17,262 nt of DNA from Candidatus Methanophagaceae archaeon (lineage in GTDB: Archaea > Halobacteriota > Syntropharchaeia > Alkanophagales > Methanospirareceae): positions 1 through 17,262 of the forward strand of contig QENJ01000052.1 in assembly GCA_013374505.1 (NCBI GenBank). The letters run 5' to 3'. This document shows, piece by piece, positions 8,321-15,609 of this stretch; the first letter of the stretch is position 1; the number at the start of each line of letters is the position of its first letter. Below the pieces are notes generated by a model. The model saw nothing but the letters and a program-made list of their open reading frames with translations. It made no database searches and was not told the DNA's origin. Made by a program: the position numbers and the translations under genes.

Positions 8321-8361
8321 CCTAAAACCAAAACGCACCGTACGTCATGGACATGAGCGCA
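8321..8361. repeat. 41-bp direct repeat, copy 2
   Basis: Identical to 7693-7733; it covers the stop codon and the last ~13 codons of small membrane protein A. The two copies are in the same orientation, 628 bases apart. Confidence 0.85.
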
Positions 8362-8576
8362 AACGCAGCACTAAATGTAATCGCATACAGCATCGCAGCC
8401 CCTATCGCTAAGGTGCTAGTATCCTCTAAATACCCGTTTTTCTCTAGTTCCATAATCTGACGCACCGGATTAGAGTGCGCTACGGTCGCACTTACTTCAT
8501 CTATCAGTACCCTGGTCGCAAGCTCAGGGTTCCTACCAAAATAGCTCCAAGAGCCAAAAATTCTATTCATTTCCAT
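8322..8576 (-). CDS. Small tail-anchored membrane protein A (84 aa)
   Basis: Paralogue of the 86-aa protein at 7694-7954, same architecture: a polar N-terminal part with GRNPELATRVLIDE and SNPVRQIMELEKNGYLEDT, then one C-terminal hydrophobic segment (TLAIGAAMLYAITFSAAFAL through YGAFWF). The strong ribosome site AAGGAGGG lies before the ATG. First gene of the operon that also encodes regulator 1, protein B and antiporter copy B. Its promoter and two dyads lie directly upstream. I do not recognise the family. Two copies flanking a regulator and preceding an antiporter subunit suggest a subunit or modulator of a membrane complex. Confidence 0.8.
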   Translation of the reverse strand: MEMNRIFGSWSYFGRNPELATRVLIDEVSATVAHSNPVRQIMELEKNGYLEDTSTLAIGAAMLYAITFSAAFALMSMTYGAFWF

Positions 8577-8621
8577 TTTCTTTTTGCCCTCCTTTTTTAT
8601 CCCTTTTTCACTTCCTGTATC

Positions 8622-8639
8622 AGCACATACACATGTGCT
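8622..8639. promoter_or_regulatory. Operator-like dyad 1 (7-4-7)
   Basis: AGCACAT-ACAC-ATGTGCT is a perfect 7-base inverted repeat with a 4-base centre. It lies just downstream of the transcription start predicted from the TATA box at 8664-8672, where a bound repressor could block RNA polymerase. A shorter palindrome (CACATGTG, 8630-8637) lies within it. A winged-helix dimer encoded next door is the obvious candidate ligand; this is inference. Confidence 0.5.
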
Positions 8640-8640
8640 T

Positions 8641-8658
8641 ACATATACATCTATATGT
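8641..8658. promoter_or_regulatory. Operator-like dyad 2 (7-4-7)
   Basis: ACATATA-CATC-TATATGT is a second perfect 7-4-7 inverted repeat, one base from dyad 1, with centres 19 bp apart (near two helical turns). It occupies the space between the TATA box and the predicted start site. The AT-rich arms make chance symmetry more likely than for dyad 1, but the equal geometry and spacing support a paired operator. Confidence 0.5.
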
Positions 8659-8663
8659 GTAGG

Positions 8664-8680
8664 TATATATAAGCTTTTCG
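8664..8680 (-). promoter_or_regulatory. Archaeal BRE/TATA promoter for the 8576-5810 operon
   Basis: On the minus strand CGAAAAG (BRE-like, 8674-8680) is followed by TTATATATA (8664-8672), close to the archaeal consensus. A start about 25 bases downstream falls near 8640, giving a leader of about 64 bases that includes the strong ribosome site before the ATG at 8576. Confidence 0.7.
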
Positions 8681-8942
8681 ATTTTTCGTTGTAACGTCAT
8701 AAAAAAACAGTGGGCGTATAGCTGGACAATAAAGCACGAGTTCCTAATCACAAAAAGAAAAGACAATCAAAAACGAATGTAAAACCGGTACTAATGGTAT
8801 TTGTGATTTGTTTGACGGTACGGGTATGTATTAGGATTAAAACTTTTTTAAGTGGCTATACAGACACAAAAACCGATTACAGATGGACAACCCCGGAATA
8901 GCTCTAATTCTTAAATCATGATTGATTAACAATAATTGCGCT
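8681..8942. other. Non-coding stretch between regulator 2 and the 8576 operon promoter
   Basis: No convincing gene. A 9-base inverted repeat (AATCACAAA at 8746-8754, TTTGTGATT at 8800-8808) surrounds 45 bases, which include ACCGGTAC. The sequence is AT-rich. It could hold the terminator of the signalling operon, further regulator sites or a small RNA. In the second copy of the regulator-small protein unit the corresponding gap is only 27 bases. Confidence 0.4.
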
Positions 8943-9248
8943 CTAACCCTTCTGTATGCTCTCTATCACGGATTTACCCAGCTCAGAAAGCCGATAGTAG
9001 GTGGCTTTTTCGCGCTCTATCTTCTCCACAACGCCCTGTGTGAGAAGAGAATTTGCAGCATCGAACCTGCTGCCCATCCCCCTTAACCCCCCGATGACAT
9101 TTGTAGGATCTATCCCTGTGTTCCTACCAATCTCCGCGGGATACGAAGCATTGGGATAAATTTTATAGAGATACATTACGATTTCAGTCCGAACCCTGCT
9201 CCTTCTTAGAGAACGCAAAATCTCCTCAAATAGCAGATTATCACTCAT
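8943..9248 (-). CDS. Winged-helix DNA-binding regulator 2 (101 aa)
   Basis: Paralogue of regulator 1 at 7982-8293, with the same domain order: helix 1 (SRVRTEIVMYLYKIYPN), helix-turn-helix (SYPAEIGRNTGIDPTNVIGG), RFDAANSLLTQGVVEKI, and a wing ending YYRLSELGKSVIES. The N-terminus differs (MSDNLLFEEILRSL instead of a basic stretch). Its ATG overlaps the stop of the response regulator by four bases (ATGA), so the two are translationally coupled and may act together: a REC protein without its own output domain next to a DNA-binding protein without its own receiver. It is the last gene of the kinase operon. Target genes are not shown; the adjacent antiporter operon is the natural candidate. Confidence 0.85.
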   Translation of the reverse strand: MSDNLLFEEILRSLRRSRVRTEIVMYLYKIYPNASYPAEIGRNTGIDPTNVIGGLRGMGSRFDAANSLLTQGVVEKIEREKATYYRLSELGKSVIESIQKG

Positions 9249-9628
9249 TCCTTGCCATTCCTCTGCAGTCTTTCGAGCGCATCAAATAAATTCTTTATCG
9301 AGAACGGTTTCCACAGGTATTCTCCCGCGCCCGCATCCAGCGCTGCGTTCTTCTGCTCCGGCGTGCCCAAAGCGGTAATTGCAATGATCAATGCGTTCGG
9401 GTCATATTTCTTTATCTCCACTATCGCTTGAATTCCATCCATCACCTCCATCGCCAGGTCCATGGTAACGAGGTCCGGCTTCAGTTCTTTGTATTTCTCT
9501 ACCGCTTCTTTTCCATTAACCGCGAAGTCCACCACTTCGTACCGGTCCTTCTCCTGTTCCAGCATCTCCGCCAGCATTTCGCGCATATATGCCGCATCTT
9601 CCACGATCAATACCCTCTTCTTCTGCAT
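9245..9628 (-). CDS. Single-domain (REC-only) response regulator
   Basis: CheY-like receiver of 127 aa with no output domain. The canonical residues are all visible: acidic pocket E10-D11 (LIVEDAAYMR), phosphoacceptor D57 (DLVTMDLAMEVMDG), T85 (IIAITALG) and K107 (YLWKPFS). A very strong ribosome site (AAGGGAGGGG) sits a few bases before the ATG, 16 bases after the histidine kinase stop. It overlaps the winged-helix gene downstream by four bases. The order kinase, receiver, DNA-binding protein suggests a phosphorelay whose output acts through protein-protein contact with the winged-helix protein. A comparable arrangement of receiver-only regulators beside winged-helix partners is known for archaeal systems such as FilI/FilR of Methanothrix, though the details differ. 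Confidence 0.95.
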   Translation of the reverse strand: MQKKRVLIVEDAAYMREMLAEMLEQEKDRYEVVDFAVNGKEAVEKYKELKPDLVTMDLAMEVMDGIQAIVEIKKYDPNALIIAITALGTPEQKNAALDAGAGEYLWKPFSIKNLFDALERLQRNGKE

Positions 9629-9644
9629 CTTTCCCCTCCCTTTA

Positions 9645-11783
9645 TCATTGCCTTTTTGGCATTATAAAGAAGAACTTTGAACCCTTTCCTGATTCGCTTG
9701 TAGCCCATACTTTACCGCCATGCAAATTTACATATTCCTTAACTATTGATAAACCCAGCCCAAGACTGCCGGGCTTACGAGTCAATGAGGTATCAACCAT
9801 ATAAAAACGCTCGAATACCTTTGGTAGATGTTCCTTGGATATACCAATCCCGGTATCTGTAATACAAACACGTATATCTTCCCCCGTATCCTCAGCACTG
9901 ATGCCTATTTTCCCTCCTTCCTCTGTATATTTGATTGCATTGGAAATCAAATTGGAGAATATAGCGGCTGTCTTCTCCTTATCTGCCTGGATTTCTATCT
10001 CGGGAACGGCCATAGAAATAACCAGATTCTTCTTCTTTGCCGCAGGTTCAACTCCCTTAACCACTTCCTGTACTACTTCCGAGAGATGCACCTCTTCCAC
10101 AACTAGGACTATCTTCTTACCGTCAATGGTCGCGAGTTGTAACATCCGATTTATCATCATATCCAGCTCTTTTGCGGATTGCTCTATATTAGCGAGATAC
10201 CGTCTCCCCTTGTCCGGCAGTTCACAGCTCTCCAGCAGACTTGCATACCCTACAATTGGTGCTAGCGGGGACCGCATCTCGTGGTAAGCAACATTAAGGA
10301 AATCCCGTTTCATCTTGTCCAGCTCCGTAAGTCTTTCGCAGGTCTCACGTAATTCTTCCTCCTTCCTTTTTAACTCTGTAATGTCAAGCAAGGCTGCAAT
10401 GCACCTGTTTACTCCGGGAATTGGCTCTATCCAGGCATTCACCTGCTTTATCTCTCCAGCGCTGCTAACGAATCTAAATAGACAACTTGCTGGTGCTCCT
10501 CCTGCTCTTCTTTCTGCGCAATAATTCAGCACCCTCTCTCTGTCTTCACTCGCGATGAAATCGCCCCATTTCTTACCCACTATCTCTTCCCTTGAATAGT
10601 CACTCAGGAGCGCAAATTCCTGGTTCACCAAAGATATTATTCCGCTCTCCTCAAGGACACACAAAGCGGTGAGTGCATGCTCGAAGATTATCCGGTATCG
10701 CTCCTCAGCTTCCCTTAACTCCTCTTCCATTCGCTTTCGGTCACTGATATCTCTAAATATCGTCAATTTTGATATGATACCATTATTCTTCAGTGGCGTC
10801 TCAACGAGGTCATAAGTCTTGTTCTGCCTATGAGAGTGCCACTCCCACCTTACTGTCTCTCCTTTCATTACCTCGGTATTTTTGCACTGTGGACAGGGAT
10901 CTTCCCTATTATGAAATACCTTATGGCAGACATCGCCGACATGGTATCCAAACACATCAATCAAAACCTTGTTCATAAACTCTACCTCATAGTCTTTTGA
11001 TACAATGTACACACCATCTGCCATGCTCTCAAGTATCAAATTCAGGTTGTCGCGCTCCGCTTTTATCTTCTCTTCCAACTCCACTTCTTTGGTTACGTCT
11101 CGGCTCACTCGGACTGTCCCTATCGGCACGCCATTTTTGTCCCTCAACAATGCCGCCGAGATGCTGATGTGTACCGGTTTATTCGCCTTATTTAACACGA
11201 TTGTTCTATAATTCTTGAGTTCGCCATCTCGCTGTACAATTTCCATTATTCGCTCTGCTTCTTCAGGTTCCGCAAAGAATTTTTTGTTTGCCGTTCCTAT
11301 TACCTCGTCTGCCGTATAACCCATGTAGTCTTCTGCCGCTTTGTTCCATGAACGCACGGTTCCATCAGTATCCACAACAACAACTGCATCCGCAGAACTC
11401 TTAATAATATTATCCAGATACTCTTTTGTCTCTTTTAAGTTTTCCTCGCCTTTAGCCCACTTATCGCTCACAAACCCGATAGCATACGCCACTACCACAA
11501 ACATAACCGCTCGTTCCAATGTCGCAATAAGGATTTCCGTGGGTGTGGGATAAATAAAGAACAGAGTCACGAAGATGTAAACAGCGCCGAGTAAAAGTGC
11601 GAGATAAACCGCTTTCTTCTTATACCAAATCCCGGCTAAAATAATGGGGATATAGAATAGATGTGTATATACGATTGTCGTGCCGCGGGATGCGAAATAC
11701 AGGGCTAAGATGACACATAATAATGATGCAAGAGATAGTATAAGTATTTGTTTTTTCATCCCTATTGCCTCTGGGTACTTCAT
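9645..11783 (-). CDS. Membrane-anchored histidine kinase with three PAS domains (712 aa)
   Basis: Sensor kinase of a two-component system. Domains in order: about four N-terminal membrane helices (residues ~10-105), PAS 1 (~125-235, SADAVVVVDTDGTVRSWN), PAS 2 (~250-350) with a Cys cluster (CHKVFHNREDPCPQC), PAS 3 (~365-470), HisKA with the H box VAYHEMRSPLAPIVGY (His about 501), and HATPase with N box NLISNAIKYT, G1 DTGIGI and G2 GSLGLGLSIV. The catalytic parts look complete. Start choice: ATG 11783 follows AGAGTGG and fits a ~30-base leader from the TATA box at 11835; GTG 11792 and ATG 11759 (MKKQILIL, after AGAGG) are alternatives. It heads the operon with the REC protein and regulator 2. 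The signal is unknown; the Cys-bearing PAS could sense redox, metal or haem, which is inference. Confidence 0.93.
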   Translation of the reverse strand: MKYPEAIGMKKQILILSLASLLCVILALYFASRGTTIVYTHLFYIPIILAGIWYKKKAVYLALLLGAVYIFVTLFFIYPTPTEILIATLERAVMFVVVAYAIGFVSDKWAKGEENLKETKEYLDNIIKSSADAVVVVDTDGTVRSWNKAAEDYMGYTADEVIGTANKKFFAEPEEAERIMEIVQRDGELKNYRTIVLNKANKPVHISISAALLRDKNGVPIGTVRVSRDVTKEVELEEKIKAERDNLNLILESMADGVYIVSKDYEVEFMNKVLIDVFGYHVGDVCHKVFHNREDPCPQCKNTEVMKGETVRWEWHSHRQNKTYDLVETPLKNNGIISKLTIFRDISDRKRMEEELREAEERYRIIFEHALTALCVLEESGIISLVNQEFALLSDYSREEIVGKKWGDFIASEDRERVLNYCAERRAGGAPASCLFRFVSSAGEIKQVNAWIEPIPGVNRCIAALLDITELKRKEEELRETCERLTELDKMKRDFLNVAYHEMRSPLAPIVGYASLLESCELPDKGRRYLANIEQSAKELDMMINRMLQLATIDGKKIVLVVEEVHLSEVVQEVVKGVEPAAKKKNLVISMAVPEIEIQADKEKTAAIFSNLISNAIKYTEEGGKIGISAEDTGEDIRVCITDTGIGISKEHLPKVFERFYMVDTSLTRKPGSLGLGLSIVKEYVNLHGGKVWATSESGKGSKFFFIMPKRQ

Positions 11784-11834
11784 AAAAACCACTCTTTTTC
11801 TATCTGCTACTACTTATAGAGTGTGTGGAAGGAT

Positions 11835-11843
11835 AAATATAAA
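11835..11843 (-). promoter_or_regulatory. TATA box for the histidine kinase operon
   Basis: On the minus strand TTTATATTT follows TTTTTGGGG. A start about 25 bases downstream lies near 11812, some 30 bases before the ATG at 11783. The 200-base gap after hyuA supports a separate transcription unit. Confidence 0.55.
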
Positions 11844-11982
11844 CCCCAAAAATTGCAATTCCTGGTATTACGTTTACAGCACGTGAAAACAGTTGTGCCT
11901 ATTATAGCAGCAAGACACTTTTGTAGGAACTGAAGAAATAGCTTTTAGCCATAACGCAGTTGAATTCACGTAATATTAATAT

Positions 11983-13935
11983 TTAGCTCGTAACGATAAC
12001 AATATTTCCGTAGGCATCCACCGAAAAACTCATGCCCGGCGGCACAACAACTGTTGCGCCTTTTCCTTCGATAATCGCAGCACCAAGGTGTTCAGCCGGC
12101 AAATCCGCACTTCTATAAACCGGTGTTTTCTCTATTCCCGCCTCAAACAGCACTGCCCTATATTCAACCGGCTTTCCTTTTCTTTTAACATCCACTTTCG
12201 GCGGTTTTGGTTTCGCTCGTGGCGCAATCACTCTCAATCGGACATTGACAATTTCCACGTCTTCCGAAGGCATAGAATAGCCATAAAGTTGGTTATATTG
12301 TACATAAAACAGTTTCCGGGCATATTCCAAGCCATTGAAGCGCACATTCAGTTCATAACTCTGACCAACATATCTCATGTCCAAAGATGGCAACAGTATT
12401 GCAGCTTCAAAGTCTATATTTTGTTCCGCAAGTGCCCGTCTGGCTTCCGCAGTAAATTCTTCTAACGTAGCTGTGACAAACTCTTCTGCGCCCGTCACAC
12501 ACAAAATGTTAGTCTTGCTATAATCTAATTGCACGTCAGATACCAGGATACCATAAGCAGAGAATACACCGGGTGCAAAAGGCACGATCACCCGTGGGAT
12601 GTTCAGTTCCTGTGCCAACGCAGCCGCATGCACGGGTCCCGCACCGCCAAACGCAATTAGAGAGAACTCCCGGGTGTCAAGTCCTCTTTCTACCGAAACC
12701 AGCCTGATGGCTTTTATCATATTTGAGTTTACTACTTTCCCAACACCCAGAATCGTATCTTCATAAGACATCCCCAGTTCATGTGCGAGTTTTTCCACAC
12801 TTCTTCTCGCGTTCTCTACTTCTAAAACCATTTCACCACCCAGAAAGTAGTTCGGGTTGATAAAACCGCATAACAAATCACAGTCTGTTACCGTGACGTC
12901 TTTTCCACCGAGCCCGTAGCAGATGGGGCCTGGGGCTGCACCTGCACTTTCAGGTCCCACTCGTAATGCGCCACCCGCATCTAACCAGGCAATGCTGCCG
13001 CCGCCGGCACCAACAGTTACGATGTCCACCACCGGCATTTTTAATGGTAAGCCGTTAATATTGCTATCTGAAGTCCAGGACAGATTACCATTGACCACGG
13101 TAGAGACATCCGCACTTGTCCCACCCATATCATAAGTTATCAAATTGTCTAGCCCCATGAGTTCGCACAGAAACTTTGATGCGGCTACACCACCCGCGGG
13201 TCCTGATAGCAACATATTCACGGGCTTTTTCTTTACAAGTCCGGATTTAACTACTCCGCCGTTCGATTGCATGACATAGAACTGCTCTTGCTTCTTCGCC
13301 AGAATAGCTTCTATACGGGTTATGTAGCCCTCGACAATTCGCTTTAGATAAGCATCCAGGACTGTTGTGGACATCCGTTCGTATTCCCGGAATTCCGGCA
13401 GTACATCGGAAGAGCAAGAAACTTTTATGCCCGCTTTTTCCAGGCTGTCGCGTACAACCCGTTCGTTTTCGGGGTTCAAAAACGAGAATAAAAAGCAGAT
13501 AGCTACCGAATCAATGCCCAGTGCTTTTATCTGTTCTACCACAGCCAGAACTTCTTCTTCGGGTGCGGGCGTAATTATGACACCTTTAGAGGATACGCGC
13601 TCTGAGATTTCAAAATAATGGTCAACCAGCGGCTTGGGTCTTGCGGAATCGAACGTATAAAGATGAACACGTTTTTGTCGTCCAATTTTAAGTAGGTCCA
13701 CGAATCCTTTTGTCGTTATCAACCCGATTCTTGCGCCTTTACGCTCCAGAACCGCATTTGTTGCGATTGTCGCGCCATGAGAGAAAGAGGTAGCAGTTGT
13801 GAGTCTATCCAGACCACGTTCAATAGCGAGCTCGGGCTTCTGCGGTGTGGAAAGCACCTTAAACGTTTTTAGCTTCTCACCGTCCGAAACAACGAAATCC
13901 GTAAATGTGCCGCCAATATCTGTGCTGATGTGCAT
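11983..13935 (-). CDS. hyuA: HyuA-family hydantoinase A / 5-oxoprolinase / acetone carboxylase beta-type protein (650 aa)
   Basis: ATP-dependent amidohydrolase or carboxylase subunit of the hydantoinase A/oxoprolinase family; the family includes N-methylhydantoinase A, 5-oxoprolinase and acetone/acetophenone carboxylase subunits, so the substrate cannot be given from sequence. Seen: N-terminal phosphate-binding DIGGTFTDF (6-14), SHGATIATNAVLERKGARIG (52-71), MLLSGPAGGV (241-250), YDMGGTSADVS (268-278), TVGAGGGSIAWLD (307-319) and GPESAGAAPGPICYG (327-341), with a C-terminal domain to residue 650. The length is slightly short but complete. The ATG at 13935 begins at the expected MHISTDIGGT, with only a weak ribosome site and a TATA-like element 26 bases upstream, so the message may be leaderless. 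The HyuB partner, usually adjacent, is not downstream, where a non-coding gap and the kinase operon lie. Confidence 0.92.
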   Translation of the reverse strand: MHISTDIGGTFTDFVVSDGEKLKTFKVLSTPQKPELAIERGLDRLTTATSFSHGATIATNAVLERKGARIGLITTKGFVDLLKIGRQKRVHLYTFDSARPKPLVDHYFEISERVSSKGVIITPAPEEEVLAVVEQIKALGIDSVAICFLFSFLNPENERVVRDSLEKAGIKVSCSSDVLPEFREYERMSTTVLDAYLKRIVEGYITRIEAILAKKQEQFYVMQSNGGVVKSGLVKKKPVNMLLSGPAGGVAASKFLCELMGLDNLITYDMGGTSADVSTVVNGNLSWTSDSNINGLPLKMPVVDIVTVGAGGGSIAWLDAGGALRVGPESAGAAPGPICYGLGGKDVTVTDCDLLCGFINPNYFLGGEMVLEVENARRSVEKLAHELGMSYEDTILGVGKVVNSNMIKAIRLVSVERGLDTREFSLIAFGGAGPVHAAALAQELNIPRVIVPFAPGVFSAYGILVSDVQLDYSKTNILCVTGAEEFVTATLEEFTAEARRALAEQNIDFEAAILLPSLDMRYVGQSYELNVRFNGLEYARKLFYVQYNQLYGYSMPSEDVEIVNVRLRVIAPRAKPKPPKVDVKRKGKPVEYRAVLFEAGIEKTPVYRSADLPAEHLGAAIIEGKGATVVVPPGMSFSVDAYGNIVIVTS

Positions 13936-13961
13936 CTTCTGATTACTTTTGTACCCCGTGC

Positions 13962-13969
13962 TAAATATA
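13962..13969 (-). promoter_or_regulatory. TATA-like element for hyuA
   Basis: Minus-strand TATATTTA ends about 26 bases before the hyuA ATG, the spacing expected for a leaderless archaeal transcript. It sits in the 72-base divergent gap with truD. Confidence 0.45.
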
Positions 13970-13974
13970 CATTC

Positions 13975-13983
13975 TAATATTAT
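13975..13983 (+). promoter_or_regulatory. TATA-like element for truD
   Basis: TAATATTAT is centred about 29 bases before the truD ATG at 14008, with no ribosome site between (TTAAAGTATTATAA). A leaderless or very short-leader message is likely. It nearly abuts the divergent hyuA element. Confidence 0.45.
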
Positions 13984-14007
13984 CTCGTCTTGGTTAAAGT
14001 ATTATAA

Positions 14008-15321
14008 ATGTCGCTAATAGAAAGTCCGGAATACGAAAAACGAATAGGTATCAGGTTTTACAGCACGAGCGCAGAGGGACTCGGAGGGATTATAAAGACA
14101 AAACCATCAGACTTTATAGTTCACGAAATCACGAACCGAGATGAGAAAGCAGAGGGGAAATACTTGATTGCTACGTTGACGAAGGAGAACTGGGACACGC
14201 ACAATGTGATAAGGGAATTATCACGTCGGTTAGGTATTAGCAGGAATAGAATCGGATTCGCAGGCACCAAAGATAAAATCGCCGTTACTACGCAGAAGAT
14301 TAGTATATGGGATGTGACCGAAGACGAGCTGGCTCGCGTAAGAATCGCGGATGTATCGCTTGAAATGTTAGGAAGGGCGAATAAACCCGTTTCTTTGGGT
14401 GACCTCTACGGAAACAAATTCGAGATTGTTATACGCGGTATAGACGGGCATGAAGCAGATATAAGTGCAAAAATCGCGGCGTTCACAAAAGAAATAGATG
14501 GTGCTTCTGGGATACCCAACTTTTTTGGTGTGCAGCGTTTTGGCATCAGCCGACCGATAACGCATGTCGTGGGGGAACATCTGATAAGAGGCAGAATAAA
14601 AGAGGCGGTGATGTCTTACCTATCCGACATTTTCCCTGACGAGAGCGAAGATGCGAAACAAGCAAGGCAGCTATGCCAGGACGGGCAGCTAAAAGAAGCG
14701 TTGAAGATGATGCCAATATTCCTGCGATACGAGGTAGCGATGTTAAACGAACTGGTGAAGACGGAAGATAATCCTGATTTCGTTTCTGCCTTTTCCGTAC
14801 TCCCAAAAAACTTGCAGAAACTTTTCGTGCATGCCTATCAAGCATATCTCTTCAACCTCGTGTTAAGTACGCGCATGGAGCAGAACATACCATTCAATGA
14901 GGCCCTGGTTGGCGATGTGGTCTGTTTTCGCAACGAGATGGGATTAGCAAACCCGGATAAGACTGAAAGAGTCACTGAGGACAAAATAGAAGGTATAAAC
15001 CGGTTGATAAGCCGAGGTAGAGCTTTTGTCACTGCTTCGATCTTTGGCTATGAAACGGAATTTGCAGGGGGTGTGGAAGGTGAGATAGAGCGTAAGGTCC
15101 TGGAGGCAGCAGGATTAGAATTGAGCGATTTCCGTATCACCGAGCTTTCTAAAATGAGTTCTAAAGGTACAAGAAGACCAATTTTGGTGCCGGTGATGCC
15201 AAGTATAGAAGAAGTTACCGAAGACGATCTGAATCCCGCACGGGAAAAAGTGCTGTTGAAGTTCTTCTTACCTAAAGGCTCGTATGCCACGGTTGTGTTG
15301 AGGGAATACATGAAATTTTAA
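14008..15321 (+). CDS. truD: tRNA pseudouridine synthase TruD, archaeal type (437 aa)
   Basis: Converts uridine to pseudouridine in tRNA (position 13 for the TruD/Pus7 family). Motifs: N-terminal GGIIKTKPSDFIVHE, the catalytic motif FAGTKDKIAVTTQ with the nucleophile D89, then NFFGVQRFG at about 169-177, an inserted archaeal/eukaryal-type TRUD domain with KLFVHAYQAYLFN, and a conserved C-terminus (SSKGTRRP, then KGSYATVVLREYMKF). The archaeal length is about 80-100 residues more than bacterial TruD, as expected for this clade. The ATG fits the start of homology and a promoter about 29 bases upstream. It is divergent from hyuA and stands alone before a terminator. The last codons (from 15287) are duplicated in inverted orientation at the end of the window. 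Confidence 0.97.
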   Translation: MSLIESPEYEKRIGIRFYSTSAEGLGGIIKTKPSDFIVHEITNRDEKAEGKYLIATLTKENWDTHNVIRELSRRLGISRNRIGFAGTKDKIAVTTQKISIWDVTEDELARVRIADVSLEMLGRANKPVSLGDLYGNKFEIVIRGIDGHEADISAKIAAFTKEIDGASGIPNFFGVQRFGISRPITHVVGEHLIRGRIKEAVMSYLSDIFPDESEDAKQARQLCQDGQLKEALKMMPIFLRYEVAMLNELVKTEDNPDFVSAFSVLPKNLQKLFVHAYQAYLFNLVLSTRMEQNIPFNEALVGDVVCFRNEMGLANPDKTERVTEDKIEGINRLISRGRAFVTASIFGYETEFAGGVEGEIERKVLEAAGLELSDFRITELSKMSSKGTRRPILVPVMPSIEEVTEDDLNPAREKVLLKFFLPKGSYATVVLREYMKF

Positions 15322-15361
15322 CGGGTTTTGCGAGGGTCAACCACCAATTACACGGATTGGT
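15287..15361. repeat. 75-bp perfect inverted repeat, left arm (truD end and terminator)
   Basis: The reverse complement of 17188-17262 is identical to these 75 bases (position sums of 32549). The left arm is native: it holds the truD C-terminus, its stop and its terminator stem. See the right arm for the likely artefact. Confidence 0.95.
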
Positions 15362-15368
15362 TTTTATT
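15343..15368 (+). terminator. Hairpin plus T-run terminator after truD
   Basis: ACCAAT (15343-15348) and ATTGGT (15356-15361) form a 6-base stem with a 7-base loop, followed by TTTTATT. It lies 22 bases after the truD stop. The window-end inverted copy stops exactly at the last base of this stem. Confidence 0.6.
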
Positions 15369-15455
15369 GCATTATAAACTCTACTATACATAATACACGG
15401 GAACTACCAGTAAATAGCTTACCCATTTTGATAAAAATCATAGACAGAGATTTCA

Positions 15456-15550
15456 CAGATTTACACAGGCGGTGCTGTCCTATTTATTAAGTTTTTACGG
15501 GTTGAATAAGAATTAAAAAACTACACTACTTTAACATCTGTGTTAATCTG
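15456..15550. repeat. 13-bp imperfect inverted repeat upstream of ppk2
   Basis: CAGATTTACACAG (15456-15468) and CTGTGTTAATCTG (15538-15550) pair with one mismatch, around 69 bases. They lie in the 288-base gap between truD and the first polyphosphate kinase gene, which otherwise shows no gene. They might be a dispersed-repeat remnant or a regulatory hairpin. Confidence 0.5.
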
Positions 15551-15609
15551 AAGAACATGGGATATACCTAGTAAAAAAACTTAGTAAATCTAATGGGAGT
15601 AGAGTTATT

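Noticed and set aside
9835..10287. 150-codon plus-strand frame inside the histidine kinase gene
   Set aside because: It is antisense to strongly conserved HisKA/HATPase motifs, is serine/cysteine-rich and shows no domain or ribosome site.
11972..11983. 12-bp palindrome AATATTAATATT overlapping the hyuA stop
   Set aside because: Entirely A/T, so symmetry by chance is likely, and no second copy was seen.
14546..14845. 99-codon minus-strand frame inside truD
   Set aside because: Antisense shadow of a conserved enzyme with no recognisable features of its own.
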